A DNA stretch of 14,901 nt, from NCBI GenBank assembly GCA_003170115.1, contig PMZS01000106.1, forward strand, positions 1-14,901, read 5' to 3'. A model generated the notes under the pieces. The model was given only the letters and a program-made list of their open reading frames with translations, searched no databases and was not told where the DNA came from. Positions 1-6,135 of this stretch are shown in pieces (the stretch's first letter is position 1; every line of letters starts with the position of its first letter). Both the position numbers and the translations under genes were made by a program. The DNA is from Spirochaetaceae bacterium (lineage in GTDB: Bacteria; Spirochaetota; Spirochaetia; SZUA-6; Fen-1364).

Positions 1-89
1 GCAGTCAGATTGAGAACTGCTGCACCAGCGAAGGGTCGCTTGACAGAATCTCGAAAAGGCCGCAACCTTTTTCTGGAAAGGATTCATCA

Positions 90-443
90 ATGGCGGACAC
101 CCCTCGAGCCTATGACTCCGATCTCCTCCGCGGCAACACGGACTCTCTCCTCCTTTACCTGATCAACGAGCACGGCCAGACATATGGCTACCGTCTCATC
201 AAGGAGATCGAGGAGAGAAGCCAGGGCTACTTCCGGTTCAAGGAGGGTACCGTCTATCCTGCCCTGCGGAAGCTTGAGAACGACGGTCTTGTCCAGGGAG
301 AATGGAAAAAGCTCCCGAACGGCCAGGAGCGGCGCTACTATGCCATTACCGGTCGCGGCCGGGAGCTCTTGCAGAAGAAACTCGACATGTGGCAGAGCTT
401 CGCAAGCGCCATGGCGCTGGTGATGAAGCCGACCGAGGGGTGA
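90..443 (+). CDS. PadR family transcriptional regulator
   Basis: A 117-residue winged-helix repressor of the short PadR (PadR-s2-like) type. Seen: the N-terminal LLRGNTDSLLLYLI helix, the recognition region with YGYRLIKEIEER (about residues 32-43), the family hallmark EGTVYPALRKLENDGLV (about 52-68), the wing ending RRYYAITGRGRELL, and a short C-terminal dimerisation helix. The start is supported by AAAGGA at 77-82, seven bases before ATG. The next gene begins ten bases after the stop, so the two are almost certainly co-transcribed. Known of the family: such small PadR proteins often sit directly upstream of a membrane protein with a HAAS/permease-prefix domain and repress their own operon; the effector here is unknown. 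A TTGACA element lies at 40-45 but I see no convincing -10 partner. Confidence 0.93.
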   Translation: MADTPRAYDSDLLRGNTDSLLLYLINEHGQTYGYRLIKEIEERSQGYFRFKEGTVYPALRKLENDGLVQGEWKKLPNGQERRYYAITGRGRELLQKKLDMWQSFASAMALVMKPTEG

Positions 444-453
444 GAGGCCGACG

Positions 454-1434
454 ATGCAGAGAGAGGTAAGGAGCTACCTCGACGATGTGAGAACTCGCCT
501 GCATCTCGACCCGCGTGCTTCGCGCCGGGTCATGAACGAGCTGTCCACGCACTTTGAAGAGAAGGTGAGCGACCTGGAGAAGCAGGGCCTGGCGGAGCGG
601 GAGGCGGCTCGGGCCGCGCTGAGGTCCTTCGGCGATGCGCGGAGTATCGCCCGGCTCCTGGACGAGGCGCACGGCGGGGGCAGCTGGACCGAGGCGCTTC
701 TCGGCTGCCAGCCGCACCTCATCGTGGCTGCTCTTTTCGCTACCCACGTATGGCGGTCCCCCTTTCTTCTGGGGATCGCGTTCACGGCGATCGTGGTGAT
801 CGCCCTCCTGGGCTGGCGCAATGGCGGTGCCAACTGGATGTATTCGTGGATCGGATACGCCGTCCTGCCCCTGCTTGTCTTGAGTTACCTCTCAATGGAC
901 CCTGTTGCTCGCACCGTCTCCTTCATCTTAAACGGCCAGGGGGCACCTGCTCCCTTGTGGCAGATCGGCCTTCTTGCCGCCCTGTATGCCTTCACACTCT
1001 GGCTGATCGCCTCCACCGCGGTCACCGTTGCTCGAAGGGATTGGATTCTGCTTTCTCTCATGCTCCTGCCCCTGCCGGTCATGGGCTTGTGGCTCATTAC
1101 CGTGACCCAGTCCGCCGGGGTGATCGTGGACGCCCTTCGAGGCCTGGGGACACGATTCAGCAGGTGGGACGCCGCAATGGGGTATTTCTTTACGGTGCTC
1201 GGCGTCACCACGGCGCTGTTCGTGCGCGTGCGCCAGCGCGCGTTGAAGGTCGGCGCGGTCATTGCCGTGGGGATCGTGGGAGGCGCGATTGCTGCCCGCA
1301 GTCTCCGGGGAGGCCTTGGCTTTTTTCCCCTCCTGGCGATCTCTTTCTGCTTCCTGCTGTTTCTTACCGTCCCCCTTCTCCTGCGAACCATGCTGCGACA
1401 CGACGAGCAAGCCGAGGAACCCCTGCCCTCCTGA
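454..1434 (+). CDS. HAAS/permease-prefix-domain integral membrane protein
   Basis: A 326-residue protein with a soluble N-terminal helical domain (about residues 1-72) followed by roughly eight hydrophobic segments (about 82-98, 102-120, 130-147, 168-192, 197-217, 239-257, 264-282, 288-311). The N-terminal part has the HAAS/permease-prefix pattern: a helix ending in NELSTHFEEKVSDLEKQGL, then EREAARAALRSFGDARSIARLL. This domain is known next to PadR regulators and is often fused to membrane modules. GAGAGG lies six bases before ATG, and the gene follows padR by ten bases. I see no ATP-binding cassette, peptidase or kinase motif, so its biochemical job is unknown; a PadR-controlled envelope-stress or membrane-homeostasis role is only an inference. 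The gene ends directly in a strong hairpin. Confidence 0.82.
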   Translation: MQREVRSYLDDVRTRLHLDPRASRRVMNELSTHFEEKVSDLEKQGLAEREAARAALRSFGDARSIARLLDEAHGGGSWTEALLGCQPHLIVAALFATHVWRSPFLLGIAFTAIVVIALLGWRNGGANWMYSWIGYAVLPLLVLSYLSMDPVARTVSFILNGQGAPAPLWQIGLLAALYAFTLWLIASTAVTVARRDWILLSLMLLPLPVMGLWLITVTQSAGVIVDALRGLGTRFSRWDAAMGYFFTVLGVTTALFVRVRQRALKVGAVIAVGIVGGAIAARSLRGGLGFFPLLAISFCFLLFLTVPLLLRTMLRHDEQAEEPLPS

Positions 1435-1456
1435 GCGTCCGCTTTCAGCGGCACGC
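1435..1456 (+). terminator. Hairpin after the PadR/HAAS operon, possible terminator
   Basis: Directly after the TGA stop, GCGT-CCGCT (1435-1443) pairs with AGCGG-ACGC (1447-1451 and 1453-1456), giving nine base pairs with one bulged C at 1452 and a three-base loop. There is no true T-tract (ATAATTGTT follows), so intrinsic termination would be weak. Its position between a stop codon and the next gene's promoter supports a boundary role. Confidence 0.4.
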
Positions 1457-1463
1457 ATAATTG

Positions 1464-1492
1464 TTGACATCCTCATTGCCCAGCGGTACTAT
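1464..1492 (+). promoter_or_regulatory. Sigma-70-type promoter for the acyltransferase-like gene
   Basis: A perfect TTGACA (1464-1469) is followed after 17 bases by TACTAT (1487-1492), which keeps the important A at position 2 and T at position 6 of the -10 box. Transcription would start near 1499, about 39 bases before the ATG at 1538. The GGAG at 1527-1530 then provides the ribosome site. Confidence 0.5.
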
Positions 1493-1537
1493 TTGCATAG
1501 GCTGTCTATGTAAGAAAATCCGGTTCGGAGCCCCGAG

Positions 1538-2269
1538 ATGGTATCGAGGTATTTCTACTACATACTCCGACGCCTCTTTTTCAACGCCCATTTGCGAGGT
1601 CTTGAGAACCTTGACAGCGATGAGCCGGTCATCCTGGTCGCCAACCACGCGGGAGCCTTTGGTCCCGTCTCTGTCATCACGTCGTTGCCAATCGAGATCT
1701 ACCCCTGGGTCGCCCACGAAGTGACTGACATGAAGACTGCCGCCCCACGGATCCAGGCCGAGTTCCTGGAACAGGAGCTGCGACTGAGGCCTCCACTCAG
1801 CGTGTATCTGGGGAAGGTCATCGGAAGGGTGTGCGTCGGCCTGATGAAGGACATCGGTGCGATTCCGGTGTACCAGAAGAGCAAAAAGATCACGAGCACT
1901 GTAATGCGGAGCCTTTCCCTCCTTCAGCAGGGAAAGAACATCCTGGTATTCGCGGAAGATTCCACTCGGAAAATCAACGACGTGCTCTGCGAGTTCTGCA
2001 CGGGTTTCATCCACGTTGCACGGTTGTACTACCGGACGACGAAAAAGGCGGTCCAGTTCATTCCCGTTGCCGTGAACCGCAGGATCGGCAGGATTCTGGT
2101 CGGCGCGCCCATCCGTTTCGACGGCACAATCCCTTTCGCGCGCGAGAAGCAGAGGCTCAAGGAAGAGCTGGAGAGCGCGGTGTATTCTCTCTACCAGGCG
2201 ATGTCTATTTCTTCCAGGTCAGCCTTGCCGGTCACCTTCATGAAAAGGGTCCGGGAGCCGGCATCATAG
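1538..2269 (+). CDS. PlsC-like 1-acylglycerol-phosphate acyltransferase family protein, degenerate active site
   Basis: A 243-residue protein resembling the lysophospholipid acyltransferase (PlsC/LPLAT) fold. Seen in order: an amphipathic N-terminus; VILVANHAGAFGP (residues 31-43) at block I; GAIPVYQ (107-113) at block II; ILVFAEDSTR (135-144) where the family has FPEGTR; and FIPVAVNRRIG (174-184) at the final PV block. The canonical HX4D has His37 but Gly42 instead of Asp, and block III is also changed. The family transfers acyl chains to lysophosphatidate at the inner face of the membrane; with these substitutions the activity or substrate may differ. The start is supported by GGAG seven bases upstream. 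The catalytic domain seems complete near residue 220; the last 26 residues are encoded in DNA that also encodes, on the other strand, the end of the next gene. Confidence 0.75.
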   Translation: MVSRYFYYILRRLFFNAHLRGLENLDSDEPVILVANHAGAFGPVSVITSLPIEIYPWVAHEVTDMKTAAPRIQAEFLEQELRLRPPLSVYLGKVIGRVCVGLMKDIGAIPVYQKSKKITSTVMRSLSLLQQGKNILVFAEDSTRKINDVLCEFCTGFIHVARLYYRTTKKAVQFIPVAVNRRIGRILVGAPIRFDGTIPFAREKQRLKEELESAVYSLYQAMSISSRSALPVTFMKRVREPAS

Positions 2270-4017
2270 GCCCATCCAGCGGAATACTTGAAATACGTCG
2301 GATCTGCATGCCAGGGAATCCCATGGAGCTTCAGCTGTGCGAATGGCCGGATGCCCTGGATCATCACGTGATAGGGGACGCCCGGAGGATATGAGAAGAC
2401 GAGCGCGGTTCCCGACGGGGATCCCGCGGCCGATGCAAGCCGGGCAGACGTCCACACCCAGGATCCGGGGCCCAGCTGAGCGGCGAGAGACGTCTCTCGT
2501 GGCACGAATCGCGCCAGCGGAAGCATCTGGTAGATTGATTCCGGGCCGAGGAACCCCTCGCGTGACGAGATACGACCACCGGCAAGAACGAGGGTCGCCG
2601 GCAGGATTCCCTTTTCGTTGGCAAGTGAAAGACCCGAGGTGATGAGTCCCCTGCCGACCGCCGTTGCAAGCGAGGAGTCGACGACCGTGCCGGCGCGAAG
2701 GAGAAGCGCTCCGCAGAAGATGCCGGCCCACAGGTCCGACTTCCCGGATCCGGTATCCAGGAAGACTCCCACGTTCGTCGTACGAACGGCCGGGAGAATG
2801 CGCCGATTGATGGCTTCCTTGAGAAGGCGCACGAGCGACTCGTCCTGCCGAACCACCCGCGAATAGTCCAGCAGGCCTTCCACCAGGCCTGCCACGGCCG
2901 GGATGTCCAGGCTGGACGGCGTGCGGCTGGCCAGGAACCCTCCGGTCTTCTGCAGCAGATCCGGGCTGGCGTGATTCGCGAACAGGGTGACCACGCCCCT
3001 GGTGAGGAGGAACTGAGCGTCGGAAGCCGACAGGAGCGCGCGTGCCTGCTCGACTTGCAGGGTGGTCCGTTCCTGGTGTGCTTTCGCGAAGTCCCGGATG
3101 CCGCCAATGTACGCGCTCGTGGTGAACGAGAGGGCAGCCTGCGGAGCCCGTCTCTGCTGCTGCGCCTGGGCATCCGCCCACATTGGGAACATCTGCTTCC
3201 ACGTACCTCGCGTGACCGACTCTGCGAGAAGCCCTGTACCGATGTCTTCTGAGAACCCCGCGGAACCATCCGCAAGTTGCCATTGGGCATCGGCAGCCAG
3301 CAACCGTGACACGCTCCAGCCCTGGTAGGCCGCATCCGCGTACGCGGCCAGTGTGGATTGCAGACGGTCTTCCGACGGCATTGATGCCTCGTCGGGCAGC
3401 CGGATCGATTGTGCCGGCGCTGTTCTCGAAGTCGTCCGCGCCTCGGCGGTGACGCCTTCTACACGGAGGACGCCGCTCCATGCAGCGCCGGCAAGCGGGA
3501 GGGAAAGCGTGCCCGCCGCAACATCGGTCCGCGCTCCCTGAGGCAACGTGAGAAGGTAGTCGCGGCCCGCTCGTTTCCATGCGAGTGCCGCCCCCGAGGG
3601 CGGGTCCCGGAGCACTCCTGCCACGGTGAACGGCACGACCAGTGGAGGAGAAGCTGTCCCGCCGGAGGAGACGACCGGCGAGAACAGGATCGAACCGCCG
3701 GTGTCGGCCCCCGGCGAAAGCCGCAGGCGAACGTCTCCGTCAAACACAATGTCGGTGCTGGCCGGGCCGGGCTCATAGCCCTTCAGTCCCGGCGTCATGG
3801 ACCGGGAGAAATGCAGCGCGAGGCCGTTCCAGGTGAGGGTCAGCTCCTCGGGCGCGTGGGATTGGAAAAGCGGGAAAAGGGCATAACGCCCCGCCAATCG
3901 CCCGTCGCCAATGTCCCGGGAAAAGCCACGCGCGAACAGGGCGAAAAAGAGGAGAAGCAGCAGGACACCGCCGTAGACGAGAGGGATGAGAGGAGATTTT
4001 CCGCGGGAGTTCTGCAT
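2191..4017 (-). CDS. Membrane-anchored extracytoplasmic protein of unknown function
   Basis: A 608-residue protein I cannot assign to a named family. It begins with a short basic head and one hydrophobic segment (about residues 10-29, GGVLLLLLFFALFARGF), read as an uncleaved signal anchor, so the rest should lie outside the cytoplasmic membrane. Residues about 50-180 look beta-rich. The middle (about 210-500) looks mostly alpha-helical, with alternating amphipathic stretches. The end (546-608, with GWAYDAGSRTLFMKVTG) looks like a compact beta domain reminiscent of the C-terminal beta domains of glycoside hydrolases; this is only a resemblance and no catalytic motif was identified. There is no clear Shine-Dalgarno sequence before ATG, but a promoter-like pair lies immediately upstream. 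It is transcribed away from the purine genes and toward the acyltransferase-like gene, with a 79-base tail overlap. Confidence 0.8.
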   Translation of the reverse strand: MQNSRGKSPLIPLVYGGVLLLLLFFALFARGFSRDIGDGRLAGRYALFPLFQSHAPEELTLTWNGLALHFSRSMTPGLKGYEPGPASTDIVFDGDVRLRLSPGADTGGSILFSPVVSSGGTASPPLVVPFTVAGVLRDPPSGAALAWKRAGRDYLLTLPQGARTDVAAGTLSLPLAGAAWSGVLRVEGVTAEARTTSRTAPAQSIRLPDEASMPSEDRLQSTLAAYADAAYQGWSVSRLLAADAQWQLADGSAGFSEDIGTGLLAESVTRGTWKQMFPMWADAQAQQQRRAPQAALSFTTSAYIGGIRDFAKAHQERTTLQVEQARALLSASDAQFLLTRGVVTLFANHASPDLLQKTGGFLASRTPSSLDIPAVAGLVEGLLDYSRVVRQDESLVRLLKEAINRRILPAVRTTNVGVFLDTGSGKSDLWAGIFCGALLLRAGTVVDSSLATAVGRGLITSGLSLANEKGILPATLVLAGGRISSREGFLGPESIYQMLPLARFVPRETSLAAQLGPGSWVWTSARLASAAGSPSGTALVFSYPPGVPYHVMIQGIRPFAQLKLHGIPWHADPTYFKYSAGWAYDAGSRTLFMKVTGKADLEEIDIAW

Positions 4018-4026
4018 CGAGCGCAG

Positions 4027-4055
4027 ATCTTATCAGGGGGCCGCGAAAGGTTCAA
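4027..4055 (-). promoter_or_regulatory. Promoter candidate for the 608-residue protein
   Basis: Reading the minus strand, TTGAAC (4055-4050) is followed after exactly 17 bases by TAAGAT (4032-4027). The predicted transcription start is about three bases before the ATG at 4017, which would give a nearly leaderless message; this agrees with the lack of a recognisable ribosome site. Both boxes are imperfect, so this is a moderate call. Confidence 0.35.
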
Positions 4056-4108
4056 TGCGCGGTGCTCGCGCGGCGCCCTCGTCATTCGACGACCCGATTC
4101 CGCATCGC

Positions 4109-4137
4109 TTGAATCTTCACATGAAAATCAATAGCAT
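4109..4137 (+). promoter_or_regulatory. Weak promoter candidate for the purine/glycine genes
   Basis: TTGAAT (4109-4114) and TAGCAT (4132-4137) are 17 bases apart, each with four of six consensus bases. Transcription would start near 4144, just upstream of the strong GGAGGAGGG ribosome site (4146-4154). It lies in the 138-base gap shared with the divergent gene; nothing else was recognised in that gap. Confidence 0.25.
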
Positions 4138-4155
4138 GGCGGCGCGGAGGAGGGC

Positions 4156-4845
4156 ATGGCCGTCAACAAGGTCGGGACGATCGACGATCGAGTGAAGGTG
4201 AAGACCGTCCTCATGAGCCTCTCTGACAAGTCCGGCCTCGATGCCCTCGCGCGCGGCCTTCTGCGGGCGAATCCCGGCATCCTGTTCCTCTCCACCGGCG
4301 GCACTTTTGCGGCACTTCGCGCGCTTCTGGGAGAGTCAGCGCACGCCGCGCTGCGACAGGTCTCCGAGTACACCGGGCAGCCTGAGATGCAGGGCGGGCT
4401 GGTGAAAACTCTGGACTTCAAGATCTATCTTGGGCTCCTCTCCGAGACCTACAATACCGCGCACACCTCGGATCTCGAACGGGCCGGCGCCGCGGCTATC
4501 GACATGGTCGTGGCCAACCTCTACCCCTTCGAAGCAACCGTGACCCGGACCGGGGCAACCCTGGAGGATGCGCGGGCCAATATAGACATTGGAGGGCCGT
4601 GCATGGTGCGCGCTGCCGCCAAAAACTTCCACCGGGTGGCCGTGCTCACGGATCCCTCGGACTACCCCGTCGTGGTGGAAGAGCTTGAGACGCAGAACGG
4701 GGATTTGCGCCTTGCCACCCGGTATCGCCTCGCCCAGAAGGCCTTTCGGCTCATCGCGCGCTACGACGAGGGGATTGCCGGCTATCTGGAATCCACACAA
4801 CTTGCCGATCATCGCGGCATCTACGCAATCAGGAACGGGGACTGA
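4156..4845 (+). CDS. purH: Stand-alone IMP cyclohydrolase (N-terminal half of PurH)
   Basis: A 229-residue protein matching only the cyclohydrolase (MGS-like) half of the usual bifunctional PurH; it closes FAICAR to IMP, the last step of purine synthesis. Seen: VLMSLSDKSGLDALA (18-32), LSTGGTFAALRALL (45-58), EYTGQPEMQGGLVKTLDFK (71-89), VVANLYPFEATV (118-129) and NIDIGGPCMVRAAAKN (142-157). The four residues used by human ATIC (Lys66, Tyr104, Asp125, Lys137) correspond to Lys84, Tyr123, Asp144 and Lys156, all present. The usual KTLHPK is KTLDFK here. The start is supported by GGAGGAGGG just upstream. The stop at 4843-4845 is four bases before the GTG of the transformylase gene in another frame, so the two halves are separate translated proteins. 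Confidence 0.93.
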   Translation: MAVNKVGTIDDRVKVKTVLMSLSDKSGLDALARGLLRANPGILFLSTGGTFAALRALLGESAHAALRQVSEYTGQPEMQGGLVKTLDFKIYLGLLSETYNTAHTSDLERAGAAAIDMVVANLYPFEATVTRTGATLEDARANIDIGGPCMVRAAAKNFHRVAVLTDPSDYPVVVEELETQNGDLRLATRYRLAQKAFRLIARYDEGIAGYLESTQLADHRGIYAIRNGD

Positions 4846-4849
4846 AGTC

Positions 4850-6103
4850 GTGGCCGTCCCTGATTTCAAGACCGCCTATCGGCGGATCATGGACGATCAT
4901 TTCCCCCGCGGTATGGAGATCAGCTTTTTCGGCGATGAGGGGCGACAGACCCTCGTGTACGAGAAGGCCACATGGGTGATCGACGGTGAGGAGAAGGGCC
5001 TGCGCTACGGTGAGAACCCGGGCCAGGAGGCCGCGCTGTACCGGCTGGTGAACGGCAACCTCACGCTGGGAGGCGTGACGATGCTCGCCCCGGGGCGCCA
5101 CCTCGCCTCTGACATCGAGCTCCTGCAGTCGGGCAAGCACCCTGGCAAGATCAACATCACGGACGCGGACAACGCCTTGAACATCCTCCGTTACTTCAGC
5201 GCCACCCCGTGCGCGGTCATCGTGAAGCACAACAATCCCTGCGGCGCGGCAAAAGGCGCCATTCTCGCGGAGGCATATCACAAGGCCCACATGGCCGACC
5301 GTCTTGCAGCCTTCGGCGGGGCCATCGCGCTGAATCGGGAAGTGGACAGGGACACCGCGGAGCTGATCGCGCAGACCTATGCCGAGGTGGTGCTCGCGCC
5401 CGAGTTCGCACCCGGAGTCATGGAGATCTTTGCGAGGTGGAAGAACCTGAGGATAATGCGCATCGCCCGCATGGATCGCCTGGAGGACTTTGTCAGGGCC
5501 CCCTATGTCGACTTCAAGAGCCTGATCGACGGAGGAATTGTCGCGCAGACCGCGTTTGCGCCAAAAACGCTGACGGTATCCGATTTGCTCCCGGCACAGG
5601 CCACCTACAAGTCGAAGGAATACGCCACCAGGCGGGCGCCGACGGCAAAGGAGCTGGACGACCTGCTCTTTGGATGGCTCGTGGAAACCGGCATCACGAG
5701 CAACTCGGTCATCTACGTGAAGGACGGGGCCACCGTGGGGATCGGCACGGGCGAGCAGGACCGGGTCGGCGTGGCGGAGATCGCTCGCGACAAGGCGTAT
5801 CGCAAGCTCGCTGACCGTCTCTCCTGGGAGAGCTTCCAGACGCCGTACGCGAACCTCGAGAAACCAGAAGCGCGGGAGGAAATCGACAGGGAAACGGCGC
5901 GCCGGAAAGGCGGGATCATCGGGTCCTGCATGGTTTCGGACGGCTTCTTTCCCTTTCGCGACGGGGTGGACGTGGGGATCAGGGAAGGGGTCACGGCCAT
6001 CGTGCAGCCCGGCGGGTCAGACCGGGACTTCGAGTCGATCGAGGCGTGCAACGAGGCGGATGTGGCCATGGTCTTTACGGGCCAGAGATGTTTCAAGCAT
6101 TGA
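4850..6103 (+). CDS. purH: Stand-alone AICAR transformylase (C-terminal half of PurH)
   Basis: A 417-residue phosphoribosylaminoimidazolecarboxamide formyltransferase, which moves a formyl group from 10-formyl-THF to AICAR. Seen: LRYGENPGQEAALY (51-64), INITDADNALNILRYF (101-116), CAVIVKHNNPCGAA (121-134) with the catalytic Lys126-His127 pair, FGGAIALN (155-162), VKDGATVGIGTGEQDR (290-305), and SDGFFPFRDG (363-372) followed by AIVQPGGSDRD (383-393) and VFTGQRCFKH at the C-terminus. The GTG start lies four bases after the cyclohydrolase stop. A longer in-frame reading back to 4589 would overlap that gene by 257 bases and matches nothing in this family, so I reject it; an ATG at 4889 would be the only nearby alternative. 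The protein is longer than the corresponding half of ordinary PurH, consistent with the independent transformylase family. Confidence 0.93.
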   Translation: MAVPDFKTAYRRIMDDHFPRGMEISFFGDEGRQTLVYEKATWVIDGEEKGLRYGENPGQEAALYRLVNGNLTLGGVTMLAPGRHLASDIELLQSGKHPGKINITDADNALNILRYFSATPCAVIVKHNNPCGAAKGAILAEAYHKAHMADRLAAFGGAIALNREVDRDTAELIAQTYAEVVLAPEFAPGVMEIFARWKNLRIMRIARMDRLEDFVRAPYVDFKSLIDGGIVAQTAFAPKTLTVSDLLPAQATYKSKEYATRRAPTAKELDDLLFGWLVETGITSNSVIYVKDGATVGIGTGEQDRVGVAEIARDKAYRKLADRLSWESFQTPYANLEKPEAREEIDRETARRKGGIIGSCMVSDGFFPFRDGVDVGIREGVTAIVQPGGSDRDFESIEACNEADVAMVFTGQRCFKH

Positions 6104-6135
6104 GGGTCGGGATCGACGGCACGAAAGGAAAAGGA

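Noticed and set aside
1..45. Inverted repeat GCAGT-N10-ACTGC (1-20) and TTGACA (40-45) before padR, considered as PadR operator and promoter.
   Set aside because: Five-base arms arise easily by chance, the repeat does not resemble the usual PadR ATGT/ACAT operators, and no -10 box is seen at the proper distance from TTGACA.
4589..4849. In-frame upstream extension of the AICAR transformylase, which might suggest a fused or frameshifted PurH.
   Set aside because: The extension is the cyclohydrolase gene read in the wrong frame; both genes have their own complete starts, stops and conserved residues.
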